Assembly: GCA_034509735.1 (NCBI GenBank)
Contig: JACGWO010000012.1
Coordinates: 7,190,367 to 7,254,366 of the forward strand
Direction of reading: 5' to 3'
From: Sesamum alatum
Lineage: Eukaryota > Streptophyta > Magnoliopsida > Lamiales > Pedaliaceae
Length of the DNA stretch: 64,000 nt
In this document: piece after piece, positions 11,213 to 23,291 of the stretch
Position numbering within the stretch: the first letter of the stretch is position 1
How the letters are laid out: each line of letters opens with the position of its first letter
Made by a program: the position numbers and the translations under genes
The notes under the pieces: generated by a model
The model's database searches: none
Seen by the model: only the letters and a program-made list of their open reading frames with translations
Told to the model about the DNA's origin: nothing

Positions 11213-12378
11213 TCACTTTTGGTCCCTTAAGCATGCCACTTATTCAGATTTGGTTCCTCTTCTTTCCTCCTCATCAGACTTAATCCCTCAAGTTTAAAGA
11301 TTCCATCAACTTTAGTCCTTTTGTTAAATATCCGTTAGTTTTATTGGATTTATTTTTTTTAAAAAAAAAATGTAAATGGTCTTCCAAGAATTCAAACCCT
11401 CGTCTTTGCTTTGAGATGCCAATGGCCTCACCACTCAACCAAGTCTATTTCTTGGTTTTTTTAATAAATGATGTTACTTATATATAACAGTGAAATAAAA
11501 AAGTGTTAAAAAATATCTCAAAATCATGCTGAAAATCTCAAAATCAACCAAAATGTTATTAGAATGATTGATTTGGGTCGATTTTGAGATTTTTCAACAT
11601 AATTTTGAGATATTTTTTAATATTTTTTTCTTTCACTATTATGTATATGATGCCCCCATCAAATATCCTTATTAAAATCCCAAGAACCAAGAAGTGGGAC
11701 CTAGCCAACAATCCAATAGGTAAAGCACAAGTGACCCAAGGAGTAAGGCTTCTAAGACCATAAGGCTACATTATTTGTACTAACCTCATAGGCCCAAGAA
11801 GGCAGACCGTAGTCAGCATACAACAATTTCCACATCACACAGTTGGATGACACGTGGGGACATATCATATTAAAAGCCTCCAACAAATTTTCAAAGATCC
11901 GGCTGGAATCTGCAATTTAAGCAGCAAGTAACATATTTTTTGGGACTTAGGTTGACTTGACAAGACTGAGTAAAATGGTCATATCTCAGTTAATATTTAT
12001 TCAAATCCTATGCGTTTTTCGAAAAGATAGTTGACTTTTGTGCTTTCTAATGGTGTATGACACTCTATAACTACCCTCCGACTCCGGCTCCATGAGCACT
12101 TATAAAATAACTCTTTGTGCAGTCATTTCTCAACTAATATTTTCTCTATTTTGCGATTACACTCTCACTCACTTGTCAAAGCAGAAACCGTGGATTTGAA
12201 TTCTTGGGAGCTCATTTACGATTTCTTTAAATAAATCCATTAAAACTAACGAATATTTAACGAAATTATCAAAATTAATGAAAATTTTAAATTTGAGGGA
12301 CTAAATCTGATGAGTAGAAAACATGGAAAACCAAATTTGAATAAGTAGCACATTTGAAGGACCAAAAGAAATATTTTC
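11213..12378. mobile_element. Long-TIR non-autonomous DNA transposon
   Basis: About 150-bp terminal inverted repeats. The left arm (AATATCACTTTTGGTCCCTT...) pairs with the right arm (...GGACCAAAAGAAATATT) through the shared inner motif around AAATATCCGTTAGTTTTA. The interior holds a second near-perfect hairpin (about 11497-11637) and no transposase. No clean target duplication was found. Confidence 0.65.
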
Positions 12379-12627
12379 GCAGAATTTGTACAAGTAAGAT
12401 GTAGGAATATATATGTCATTGAATAATGTGAAATAAAAAATATATTATTTAAGTAATTGATTTAATTTGCTTAGCCGCGTTATTTAAGATAAGTAGGACC
12501 ATATTGGCGGGAGGGTGCATGCTGCAGGCTTTTATTATAGGGGGAGTATATACATGATTAATTATACCAATTAATTAATTGATAATTACCATAATATCCT
12601 TTGAATATCAGGCGTTTGACCCAGTAA

Positions 12628-12646
12628 AGACTCTCTCTCTCTCGTA

Positions 12647-12683
<37 letters not shown>

Positions 12684-12686
12684 GAT
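12628..12686. repeat. CT and TGTATG microsatellite
   Basis: A CT run followed by about seven copies of the hexamer TGTATG. Confidence 0.9.
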
Positions 12687-12866
12687 GGCGGTTTGAATTC
12701 CACGTAGCCTGAGACAGGACTCCTTCGTTTTTTGACCTGTTAAAACCCATCTCCCAAAAACATCCTCTCTTTTCTCCCCGCCTTTTGACTCTTTAATTTT
12801 CACATCAAATCATTCCCAAAATTTGTTTCTCCATCCATTTCCTTATATCTTCTTATTATTTGTATT

Positions 12867-12883
12867 ATTATATATATATATAA
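12867..12883 (+). promoter_or_regulatory. Possible TATA box of the PP2C gene
   Basis: A TATATATATATAAAA stretch about 295-310 bp upstream of the preferred PP2C start. If it is the true TATA box, transcription would begin near 12905-12915. The in-frame ATG at 12923 would then be very close to the 5' end. Confidence 0.35.
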
Positions 12884-13177
12884 AACTCTACCTACTTATT
12901 ACGACACGACCAACCTCCTTCCATGATCGATCTTCTGTTCATTGCATCCTCAACATTTTTGTTTTTTTATTGTTTATGTGTTGTACTTGTACGTGTTTCT
13001 TTTCTATCTCCCTTTTTCAATCTTATAATTAGGTCTTCTCTTTCCATTATTATTAATTTCAATTATTACTGGAACAAGTTTTCAACAATGATTGATCATG
13101 TCCGACCAGCTTTCTTGCGTTTATCCGTTATTTCAATAGCTTTATACTTCCTCCGCCTCCTCATCAGGCTGAGGAGG

Positions 13178-14909
13178 ATGACTTGCATGGCTTTGTTAAT
13201 CTCCCCCCCACCCCGCCCACCTCCACCTCCTCCTCCGCCCACCACCTCTCCCTCCTCCTCCTCATCATGCCTCCACCATAAAACTTTCTCCAAACACCAC
13301 CAACAACCTTCTTCCAAATTAGACCAACAACTTGATCATCATCAAATTCTGCCTAACAATATTAATAATGGGATCAAAAATAAACTTGATGGACGAGGCG
13401 CCACCAATTTCTCCGATGAAGTTAATAATAAGCCATCGAGGAAGAGACCGGCCCGGCTTGTTGTGCCGTCAACGGGCCTGCAGGATTCCATTGAAAAGGT
13501 GAAAAGGATGGATAATATCATGAATATGAAAGAATTCGAGGTAATCCAGGGCAGAGATTTCTTCTTGGCAAGCAAGAAGGGTAGGAGAGAGGTCATGGAA
13601 GATAGGCATGCAGTTGTGCTTGATATTTCAGGTGACCCTAAACAAGTAGGTCACCATATTCTAATTTCTATCCCAATTTCAATTATCTGTATCCTATATA
13701 TAATTGAACCTGCAGTATGTATATGCAATTTCATTTATCTCTGGTGCCGTAACAATTATATGGCCATTTAATTTAATTTAATTTAATTTTCTTGGAAAGG
13801 CTACATATGCATTTTCATTATTTCAAGAAAATATATATATAGGTGCCTTATAATTGTCTGTAATTCGTGGTTTGTGTGCTGTGGTAGAAATTGCTTTTGT
13901 TAGAGATCTTGAATGGTACGTATATTTAATATAAGAAATTAATGTTGAATATTATTGACGATGAGTGTAGGCATTCTTCGTAGTAATTGATGGGCATGGA
14001 GGGCATCAGGCAGCAGATTATGTAGCTAAAAATTTAGGGAAGAACATTGTGAATGAGTTACAAGGAGTTGGAAAGGCCGGAAACCAGATTGAAGCAGCTT
14101 TACGCGGTGGCTACTCCGCCACAGATAAAGAGTTTCTTGCTCAGGTACTAATGTATATACTTTATAAATATAATATTTACATCATCAGCCTAATTAAGAA
14201 GACAATTATTCATCATCATCATCATCATCATCATCCTCTTATATGTAGGATGTACATGGAGGAGCGTGTGCAGCGGGTGTGCTGCTCAAGGATGGAGAAG
14301 TCCACGCAGCACATGTGGGTGACTGTAAAGTAGTCCTGAGCAGGAAAGGCAAAGCCATTACATTGACAAATGAGCATCGGCTTAGCAGGGAAGATGAGCG
14401 TGAACGTATAGAGAATTCGGTAAGTATTCAATTACCATGCATCCATGCATGCATAATAAAAATATCGATCATGATGAATGTGTTGTGCGAGCATGCAGGG
14501 TGGTTTTCTGCACTGTCACAATGGAGTTTGGAGGGTGAACGGATCGCTGGCGATATCGAGGGCATTCGGGGACGTGCATTTGAAAGATTGGATAATTTGT
14601 GAGCCTGAGATAGTGAAGCTGCCCTTAACATCAGAATGTGAGTTTCTGATAGTGGCTTCGGACGGGTTATGGGATAGAGTGAGCGATCAGGAAGCAGTAG
14701 ACGTGGTGTCAAGGGAGAGGAATAATCTGCTAGAGTCTTGCAGGAAACTTGTCCAGATATCATCAACCCGAGGGAATCGAGACGACATTACTGTTATGAT
14801 CATTAACCTTCACAATTTCAAGATCATCACAACCCATGCACATGATCATGCAGATCATATTATAGCGCCGGCCCGCCCAGACTCCTCAAATAATTATAAT
14901 CATAAATGA
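13178..14909 (+). CDS. Protein phosphatase 2C (clade-B-like)
   Basis: Mg/Mn-dependent Ser/Thr phosphatase. Exons 13178-13645, 13971-14144, 14249-14419 and 14499-14909 (all GT-AG, all phase 0) give 407 aa. A Pro/Ser-rich N-terminus is followed by KKGRREVMEDRHAV (about 133-146), DGHGG (163-167), GDCKVVL, the GVWRVNGSLAISRAFGD segment (280-296), ASDGLWD (324-330) and NRDDIT (364-369); the usual metal-binding acidic residues are present. Layout and the SRKRPARL motif resemble Arabidopsis AP2C-type clade B phosphatases, which in that plant act on stress MAP kinases; that role is inferred. I chose MTCMALL by analogy with that clade. In-frame ATGs at 13088 and 12923 could extend it by 30 or 85 residues. 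Intron 2 holds a TCA/ATC microsatellite (about 14208-14235). Confidence 0.92.
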
Positions 14910-15492
14910 CACACACATATATCTATATACAGAAATGATCGATCTTCATATATATATATATATATATATATCATGAGCGAGCATGCAGTAGTAGCCAGTA
15001 AGTAGGTTGATTAATTTTTGAAGAATAGGTACGCACACACAAGCTAAACACGTCGTTGTTCATCTCATCTATCCAATGTAAATTATAATTACAATCATAT
15101 TATAATAATTACATACATGGTTAGAAGGAAATCCCTGCGCTACCTTCACCATACATACATATATATATATATATATATAGATGAAGAGATGTATTGATTA
15201 TATATATGGCTTTAATTGAATAGTTATTAGATTAAAATAGAGGAAGAAGCAAAGAATATTGGGATTCTCTAAATACCAAGAAAGAGAAAAATAAGATGAT
15301 TATATACGAAGAGGGAAGAAGTGTAGGAAGAAATAAGAAATGCCGAATCAATTATAAAGCAATTGTGATATATTTATTATGTAATTGATCACTTTTTTTG
15401 AATTGTGCACCAATCACACGGCAAGTATATTGCACTTGCCATATGATTGGTTCAGATTTAGCCGAGACGGGTTCAGACTAAAATTTCCCATG
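14910..15492. other. PP2C downstream region with microsatellites and one repeat copy
   Basis: TA runs at about 14949-14971 and 15162-15178. Positions about 15395-15490 hold one copy of an interspersed repeat (CCAATCACACGGCAAGTATA..CACTTGCCATATGATTGG) also found near 22935 and 39455. No gene seen. Confidence 0.55.
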
Positions 15493-16061
15493 TAAATTCT
15501 AAGGATAATTACACTCCCCTTCCCTGGGTTTAGTGTAATTACACATAAACCCCCTGTGATTTGAAAAATTATATTTAGTATACTTGAGGTTTGCTTCTGT
15601 CTAACAAATAGGTCCATCCGTTAGTCAAAATTTATCGAATTTGTTGATATTCGCAAAAAAAAAAAAAAGAAGTGAAGCTGATATTTGCCATTGATTGACT
15701 TATTTCTGATTTGTTATAGGTCAAACGAATCGTTTTTTTTTTAAACCAAACTACTCTTATATATCATCACACGTTAATACATGAGAGAAGGTATATCTTC
15801 ACTGTTATAAGGGTAATTTAGTTATAAAGATTTGTTTTGCCTGCATTAAGTCATTAATAAGTCAATCGAGGGTAAATATTGATTTTCATTCAGTTCTTTG
15901 TTAATATCAATAAATTCGATGAATTTTAACTAATGGGGGACCTATTTGTTAAACAAAAGCAAACTTCAGGAGTATTAGATGTAATTTTTCAAATTATAAA
16001 ACATTTACGTGTAATTACACCAAACCTCATAGTAGAAAAGTGTAATCATCCCTAAATTCTA
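15493..16061. mobile_element. Non-autonomous Mutator-type element, 9-bp TSD
   Basis: A 551-bp element (15502-16052) with about 150-bp TIRs opening AGGATAATTACACT (left) and GGGATGATTACACT (right, reversed). The perfect 9-bp duplication TAAATTCTA flanks it at 15493-15501 and 16053-16061. No coding sequence. TIR style resembles MULE-1. Confidence 0.85.
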
Positions 16062-16429
16062 TTAGATGCTTAGTTACTTGTTAGGGTTAGGCGGCACTAA
16101 TTATGAGTGGTGTATGACTTTTGGATAATGTTTTGATACCAACAATTAAGATTCTGTTAGTTTTTATTATTAGATTGTATAGGGTCTAATGCACTCAAAT
16201 AAACGTGTTTATTTTGTATTACAAAAAGTTGTTTATAATTCAAAAGTTTGATAGTAATTATCTTTTGAGTTGAATAACTCAAATTATTTAAATAGATGAA
16301 TTGAGTTATCGAACCTAAAGTAAATATCTATAGTATAATTAATAATAGATTTTTTTTTATCTTATCATTTAAATATCTCTGTATCACAAAAGAAATAAAG
16401 GCTATAAAAATAGGAATACTCGTGTCACG

Positions 16430-16911
16430 TCACCTTTGAATGAAAACCTCAATTTAAGTGCACTTGACAAACAGTTGTTGTTGTTTTTAACTGCATCTAA
16501 TAACTTCCTCATCAATCTATTATTATTCTGGCGATTCTTTTCTTCAAACCATCAATTTATCCGCCCTAAGTTCAAATTAAATATCTATATTATCATAAAA
16601 AAAAATCCTCTTATCGTATTAATTTTTAAATGCTCAATTTACCCTTTAATTCATTTTATTTTTTTTAAAAAAAAATTCCTTAATAATAATTTCACTATCT
16701 TTTAATAACTCAACAATTACAATTTATTTATTTTTCTCTTACCCATTATCCACGTTTTTCTCAACCGACTTGATATTTTTTTCCTCCCGCAACTTCTTTC
16801 TTTTTTTATTTCTTTATACTACGATTTTTTTTTATAATTTTTTTTCTCTCTTCATTTCATATTACATTTAAAAAAATTTATATGTTTGCGGGGACGTGCA
16901 ACGACAACTAG
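16430..16911 (+). mobile_element. Helitron 3' end (5' end uncertain)
   Basis: The 3' terminus GGGACGTGCAACGACAACTAG ends in CTAG before a T, like the termini at 23291, 23528 and 59636. The body is AT/T-rich and non-coding. No clear TC start was found, so the left limit is a guess. Confidence 0.5.
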
Positions 16912-17314
16912 TCTCAATAAATCAAATTTCACACATTCGGAGAATTATTATTATTTTAATTTCAATGAATATTTTTAATACTAAAAACCTCGCGGTCACT
17001 GATTTATTTATTGACACACACCTAATTAACAAAAAGAGGGGCGAAGCCCACAAAACACACCAATCCTTGTTATTACCAATCCACCACAACTTATTAATAT
17101 TTATTACTCACTGTTCCCAAAAATAAATAAAATAGAAAAATTGTTTGGAGGAGTTGAGTTATGACTTAATTATTATTTCCTGTTGGTTTTGGATTTTTTC
17201 CCTTTCTATCGATTCTGACTCTCATTCCTCCTCCTTCCCGACCCCGAGACGAGTACACCCCTTCCTCCTCCCCCTCCCTCCCTCACTATCTGCTGCTGCT
17301 GCTTAATCTCTTCC

Positions 17315-19204
17315 ATGGATACTTTTCCCGCTACAAATGATTTTCATGATTGGGAGCTCCTCCAACCCAACTCCGATTCTGACTCTGCTCCCCACCCCAA
17401 TAACTCCTTTGATGAAATTCATTCTGGAGGCTTAATTCAGGTCAATTATTTTTCCTTAGACGCTCAGAATCGTTCTGCGGAGGATTTCCATGATGATGTA
17501 TCGGCTGGGTCTGATAATCCCAGTTGGGTTGATCCTGGCTTAGAGGACAACCCCACTCTTTACCTTCAAAAGGACTCCGGTGGTGGGTTTTGGTCCGATT
17601 CCAGCAGCGAACCTTCCGAAGACCGCAAATTCATCGAATTGGACGCCGTAGATCAAATTGGCTTTTCTCAGAACGAGAAACAAAAAGTGATTTTTGATGG
17701 AATTGGGGAAATACTTGAGGATAAAGGTGACAAGGCGGAGGATTCGGGTAAGTTTTACATGGATTCCAGTGGAATTCAGGTGGGCTCTGCTAAACTTATT
17801 GACGTTTCCAAGAATTTCCAAGGTGAGTCGGAGGTTTCGGGTGAAGACAAGAATGAAATTGATAAGATTGTAAGTGGAGGCGAAGTTCCAGATGACACTG
17901 GAAACAAGAAAAATGGTGAGCTTGAAAAGAGGAGCGTGGTGTGGTGGAAGATGCCAATGCAGTTTCTAAAGTACTGTCTGTTCAGAATGAGTCCTGTGTG
18001 GACTGTCTCTATGGCAGCTGCTGTGATGGGGCTTGTGATCTTGGGACGCAGGTTGCATAAGATGAAGAAGAAGACTAGGGGCTTGGAGATTAAGGTCACT
18101 GTTGATGACAAGGTTAGTGGTCTTGTATGGATTATATTTGATTATGCATCATGCACTTTGTTCTGCAACTTTTTTGAAAATTTGTATATATGTTGTTATG
18201 ATCAGACTTATCCGCAATTTTCAAGTTAATGCAATGTCTTTTATTAATGAGAAGTTATATAGTTGTTTTGAATCTGAGAAGATAACAATCTGATATAGTC
18301 CGGAAAAACTGACAGCTGAGGTTAGAACACATCTCTGTCCTTTTTTCAGAAATATGATTGCTTGTAATGTTAATTCCGTTGGAGTGACCGGAAAGGGTCT
18401 TCTTGAGTACATCCCTCTCCTGATCATATAGGATTATAGCTTCGGGATATTTCTTGTTGCTGAATTATGTGCATGTTGATATTAAGAAGGCCAGTAAAGT
18501 GAATTTTTCATTTGAGTTCCAGGGGGTGAGGGTGTTTAGAGAGATGTAAGACTCTTCCTACTCGATCATGTACCATTAAACCATTGGTTTGGTGGTAGAT
18601 TTTAGCCTATTGTGTCCGTAGTAACAATAGTTCAGGAGACCATATACATCAGCGTGGGTTTTACTTAATATTTGGCAGTCAAGGTGATCTTTTACTTGCT
18701 GAATTGGTTCCACGTATGGGTTTGCGCTTCTGGACAAGATAAATTTCCCGTGAGGAAGAAATGACGCCTAGAAAAGAGTTCTTAGCTATTTATTGAACAG
18801 ATATGGTAGTTGGTGTATTTATCATTTCATTGTTGTCCATCTGATTTTCTGGACTTCAGCATTCAAATGTATGGCATATATTTTTAGTGTTATGAGGTCT
18901 GCAGATCCCACTCTTAATTTGATTTTGACATCTCAACAAGCTTTTAAAATAACGGATGACCGTCTATTTCGTTGTAAATATAAAGAGACAGGTTCATTAT
19001 TCCTTCCTTTGTTGAGATATATACCTTTGATCAGTATGTTTATTTTCATTTGTATATTCAATTTTGCAGAAGATATCACAGGTCATGAGCCGTGCTGCTC
19101 GTCTGAATGAAGCTTTCTCGGTTGTGAAACGGGTTCCCATGATTCGTCCTTCACTGCCTGCTGTTGGCACGAACACCACATGGCCTGCAATGAGTCTAAG
19201 ATAA
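17315..19204 (+). CDS. Single-pass membrane protein, DUF6821 / ATG8-interacting type
   Basis: Two exons, 17315-18112 and 19070-19204 (GT-AG, phase 0), give 310 aa. The first 200 residues are acidic, Ser/Asp/Gly-rich and probably disordered. A WWKMPMQFLKYCLFR segment leads into one hydrophobic helix (about 228-245, containing AAAVMGLVILG), then a Lys/Arg-rich stretch and a conserved-looking tail with SRAARLNEAFSVV and RPSLPA. This layout matches plant DUF6821 proteins, and the helix resembles that of Arabidopsis ATI1/ATI2, which bind ATG8 and mark ER or plastid bodies for autophagy. The sequence WELL at residues 13-16 fits the ATG8-interacting motif (W-x-x-L) with acidic residues nearby. Role in autophagy is inference; the gene model itself is well supported. 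Intron 1 is 957 bp. Confidence 0.8.
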
Positions 19205-19981
19205 GGGAAGCAATATTTACACATACATGGAACATGGGCGTTCTTGCCAAGTTTAAGACACTTTGTATCGTTATATACATAGAGCACGAGACAGGGTGTT
19301 CATATCCAGTTTAAGAAAGTATGTAGGGTTCTGTATTTTAATGTATCTGTGTGTGTATTAGTTTCCGTTTGCCTTGAACATTACAAGCTTTTCTTTCTTT
19401 GGCTATGTATCCAGAAAGTCATCTAAGCTCCTTGGAATGCCTACATTTGTAATTGAATGCATGTTCTGCTATCTTGGAATTTTATCTTGTCATGTCCTGA
19501 TCTTCTGTCATCATACTGGTGGCTGACTCATTGTTTTACGAGGCTTAAAAAGAAGATCAAGTGTGAGACCGAAGCTTGAGCTTGGATAAATTATTTGTAT
19601 TTATGCACTTAATTCAGAAAACTTGGATATTTATACTTTCTTGAATAAGATACATTTTGAGAAAGAGTAGCCAAAAACCGCTAATGACATCAACACAGCT
19701 CAACTCATGGTCAGTGTTACTTCATCGCAACCCAATTCAAAATTCTTGAAAAACATGACATGAATTAAATTTAAATGCAAGAAGTTTAGATTAAAGGAAG
19801 TGGACCGAATTCAAGACATAATTTAATTTCTATAATAATGTAATCTTACTTTTATTTAATGGAAGTTGCTTTTTTCATTCATAAACCTGGCGTCAATCTA
19901 ATTTAGAAACATGGTAAGAACATATAGGAAATGGAATTTTACTTATGACCGAAGTCGATTTTCGCACTTGCAGGCAGATCA
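19205..19981. other. Intergenic region between convergent genes, no gene
   Basis: Holds the 3' ends of the DUF6821-type gene and of the convergent LRR gene. No exon or repeat recognised. Confidence 0.6.
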
Positions 19982-21442
19982 TTAAGCTTTGCATTGTGGT
20001 AGTGGAGAACCACACAGACAATCATTCCCAGCAAATGCGCTGGCCGGAAACTTTGTCGACGGCAGCTGACCACACAAGTGGTTGTAACTCACATTCAACT
20101 TCGACAGACCGGAAATCGCCTTAGGTACCTTCCCATAGACCAAATTGCTCGATAAATCCAAGTACTTCAAAGTCTTCACAAATCTCATACTCTCCAGATT
20201 GAATTTCAACTTGTTGCCAGAAGCATAGAATCCCACCAAGTAATCTGTCCTGTTCAACAACTGCACTGGACTTCCCGTTATCTGATTCTCCGACAGATCA
20301 ATGTAATCATAGAAGTACGTCTCTGCAGGCTTCCACTCATCCAATTTCATCTTGATTCCACATTTGGCTAACTTCAAAGAGTAAATAATTGGAGAGGTGG
20401 TAACCCACTCAGGAATTCTCCCCAAATGGAACTGATTGTAGGATAAATCCAAGGATTCGATACCTTTCACTTGCATTTTTGGAAACGGATCCACTAGCTT
20501 ATTATGAGACAGGTCAAGATTAAAGATCTTGGTGAGATTGGCAAAGCTTTTTGGAACCTCTCCTGAGAAATGGTTCCAGGACAGATCCAGTGTGTCCAGG
20601 GCATGGAATTTTCCCAGAAAATCAGGGATTTTCCCCGACAGGGAATTATGCCCCAGCTCCAGAAAGCGCAGTTTTGGTGCTAATGCTGAGATGCTCCCTG
20701 GAATTGTTCCTGTGAACTTATTGTTGGAAAGCGAAATGGATATGAGGTCAGATAAGCCCGAAAACAGATCTGGTATTGGCCCAGACAATTGATTCCGCTC
20801 CAAATGCAGCAGTGTCAGGTTCCTCAGGCGCTGAATGCCGAGGGGGACGGTGCCGGTGAGGTGGTTTCCACCGAGTTTAAGCTGAGTCAGGTGAGTCAAC
20901 TCACCGATTGAACTTGGTATCGGCCCCGAGAATTGGTTCCCTTGCAGACTGAGTGCCTCTAGTTGGATGAGGTTACCAATGTTTGTGGGTATTGGACCAG
21001 ACAAGTTATTGTTTTCAATATAAACAAACAAAAGTTTGGGCAGAGTGAAAAGAGAATGTGGGAAAGGGCCTGACAAATATTTGAGATCCTGGAGATATAG
21101 GCCATCCAAGTGGTTGAGCTTAGATAGAGAAGGCGAGATTGTACCCGTTAAAGTGGTGGTGAGATTGTTGGGTTGCCCCCCAAGGCTCAAAGCTGTGACC
21201 CGGTCGCCGGTTAGGCATGTGACGCCCAACCATTGGCAACAGTCTGTGCCCTTCTTCCATGAGGCTAGCATGGCAGATGGGTCGGCCCTGATACCAGACT
21301 TGAAACCCAATAGCCCAGTTTCATCGTCGACATGGCATCTTGCCGCTGAGACTCTAAGGCATGAGAAAGGGCACAAAATAGTGATGGTGAATGCTATTGC
21401 TAGGAAGAGAGGTGAGGGAATTAGACGAGTTGGGGAGTGCAT
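19982..21442 (-). CDS. Secreted leucine-rich repeat protein (DRT100/PGIP-type)
   Basis: Intronless, 486 aa. A signal peptide (about 1-33 from this start) precedes an LRRNT_2 cap (CHVDDETGLLGFKSGI, then DCCQWLGVTC). About 11-12 plant extracellular LRRs follow (LxxLxLxxNxLSGxIPxxIGxL, for example NNLSGPIPTNIGNL and NQFSGPIPSSIGEL). A C-terminal cysteine cap ends the protein (GNDCLCGSPLPQC). There is no transmembrane helix or kinase, so it should be apoplastic or wall-bound. The closest type is the Arabidopsis At1g33590/FLOR1-like group, related to polygalacturonase-inhibiting proteins; the ligand is unknown. An in-frame ATG at 21487 lies upstream of the TATA box, so 21442 is the better start. 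Confidence 0.92.
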   Translation of the reverse strand: MHSPTRLIPSPLFLAIAFTITILCPFSCLRVSAARCHVDDETGLLGFKSGIRADPSAMLASWKKGTDCCQWLGVTCLTGDRVTALSLGGQPNNLTTTLTGTISPSLSKLNHLDGLYLQDLKYLSGPFPHSLFTLPKLLFVYIENNNLSGPIPTNIGNLIQLEALSLQGNQFSGPIPSSIGELTHLTQLKLGGNHLTGTVPLGIQRLRNLTLLHLERNQLSGPIPDLFSGLSDLISISLSNNKFTGTIPGSISALAPKLRFLELGHNSLSGKIPDFLGKFHALDTLDLSWNHFSGEVPKSFANLTKIFNLDLSHNKLVDPFPKMQVKGIESLDLSYNQFHLGRIPEWVTTSPIIYSLKLAKCGIKMKLDEWKPAETYFYDYIDLSENQITGSPVQLLNRTDYLVGFYASGNKLKFNLESMRFVKTLKYLDLSSNLVYGKVPKAISGLSKLNVSYNHLCGQLPSTKFPASAFAGNDCLCGSPLPQCKA

Positions 21443-21473
21443 AATTGGAATGAAGAGGATAGAGTGGTGCGTG

Positions 21474-21483
21474 CGATATATAA
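21474..21483 (-). promoter_or_regulatory. TATA box of the LRR gene
   Basis: TTTATATATC on the minus strand, about 32-41 bp before the ATG at 21442. It places the transcript start only a few bases from that ATG and excludes the ATG at 21487. Confidence 0.55.
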
Positions 21484-21499
21484 ACACAATTCAATTTTG

Positions 21500-22291
21500 G
21501 AACTGGGTACAATTAATGTGGTTTTCTGAGCTAAAAGTGATGGTGTGATGATGTAAAGAACAAATGAATAAGGTAATGGGGGTAGACAGGAAAAACACGC
21601 AAAAAGTTCATTGTTAACAAAATGATATCTGCAAGTAATGGTAAGGAGTAAGGAGCAATCCACATGGACATGGCGCGGCGGGCTTAAATTAGAGAGGTGG
21701 AGATGAAAATGTTGACTTGACTGAGAAGGTTTTGGGCAAGTCGAGTGTTTTGTGCAAGCAAAAAGCAGAGGCTGTCGGCTGTCCTGTCCTGTCCATATGT
21801 ATATTTCTGGGCCTCAAATGTGGTCAAGTCGTTTATGGTGGATCACGTTCAAGATGCCGCGGTGATTGACTCTCACACTAATAAGCAATAATTAAGGGAA
21901 TGGAATTATATGATGGAAAAGAAAACACGTTCCTTGTTATATTTATTCGCCAGAAACTGAAAGATTTGGGTGTGGTGGATAATTGTTTGGTTTGTGGGTG
22001 GCTCCTCATCATCATCAACCACTCCAGTCCACTATCAATAAATATGCAGTGAGAGAGAAGCTGCAATCTTTAACTTGAAGCAGTAGCACCACTATATGTA
22101 TATTAAGATGGGCTCCGGCGGAGAGAGTGCAATATGTTAATACAACAATGCAAACATTTTTGTATATATATATATATATGACCATGTTTGTTCATAATTA
22201 CTAATTGAAATTAGTCTTAACCTAACAATTAAAATTGAATATTTTATTATTCTTTTATACATACGATGAGATCAAGAATTTTTAACTATCA
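21500..22291. other. LRR gene upstream region, no gene
   Basis: Promoter and intergenic DNA with a TA microsatellite at about 22165-22180. No exon seen. Confidence 0.55.
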
Positions 22292-22763
22292 TTATATGAA
22301 GGGTTAATTATATTTAGATCCCTTTAAAAATGCGAAATTATATTTTCCTTCAAAAAAAATTTAAAATTACACTTACACCCTTTTAAAGTTTCACTGTTTA
22401 GATCTGACTCCCTTTTATTAGGATTTGGACAAAAAATGCTGATGTTAGCGTAAAGAATTACATAAATTTTTAATTTTATCCCTCATTTAATATTCCCATG
22501 TAATAAATTTTATACTTATAAGGGGAAAAAAATATAATAATATTGAACTCACTCCATATATACATTATATTTATCTCCTTATAAGTATATGTTAAATGAG
22601 GGATAAAGTTGGAAACATTTTCCGTTCAAAATTTAATGAAATGAGGTTAGGTGTAAACAAAGAATTTTTAGAGGGGTGTAAGTATAATTTTAAATCTTCA
22701 TTGAGGAAAAATAGAATTTTACATTTTCATAAAGGGTCTAAATGTAGTTAACCCTTATATGAA
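22292..22763. mobile_element. Non-autonomous Mutator-type element, 9-bp TSD
   Basis: A 454-bp element (22301-22754) with TIRs opening GGGTTAATTATATTTAGATCC and, on the other side reversed, GGGTTAACTACATTTAGACC. The perfect 9-bp repeat TTATATGAA flanks it at 22292-22300 and 22755-22763. Non-coding. Confidence 0.88.
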
Positions 22764-23049
22764 TTCCACAAAAAGGTTATTTGCTGGTTAATAGAAAGAT
22801 TAAGTAAGAAATGAAAGAACAAGTTTAAGTGATGTGAGTGGAGAGAATGAATGAACAAAGCATAATTGCATCCCAGTTAATTGAATTGTTGGTGATGGTG
22901 TTGGTGTTAGCAGGGGAAATTCTAGTTTGTCTTTTAGTTGGATTAAACTTGAATCAATTATATGGCAAGTGTAATATATTTATCATGTAATTAGTGCATA
23001 GTTCAGAAAAACGTGATAAATCACATAATAAGTGTATCAATTTACTTTA

Positions 23050-23291
23050 TCTATATTAATATATAAAGAAAACACCATTTTCACTCACAAAAGACGGTTA
23101 CTTACACCGCGACACCAATTTTTTGCTGTGTCAATAATACCCCTAAGTTAGTTTCTTTTCTTTTTTTTTTTATTTCTTTCCCTCTTCTTCTTCTTCTTCT
23201 TTTTTCTTTTTTTTTTTGTGTTATAATATATTTTAAAGCATGAAATACTATTTATTATATGCACGTAGAGACAACGTGCCACGATAACTAG
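23050..23291 (+). mobile_element. Short non-autonomous Helitron
   Basis: 242 bp. Starts TCTATATTAATATATAAAG after an A and ends ACGTGCCACGATAACTAG before a T. A short stem is possible in the GCACGT..ACGTGC part just before CTAG. No Rep/helicase. Relative of 59387-59636. Confidence 0.8.

Noticed and set aside
12923..13087. Upstream in-frame ATG extending the PP2C by 85 residues
   Set aside because: The added part is very hydrophobic and unlike related PP2Cs. The start at 13178 (MTCMALL) fits the clade better, though 13088 remains possible.
21443..21487. Upstream ATG for the LRR protein
   Set aside because: It lies upstream of the TATA box, and the signal peptide is complete from 21442.
20529..21548. 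Plus-strand ORFs in the LRR gene
   Set aside because: They are antisense shadows of LRR codons with no family resemblance.
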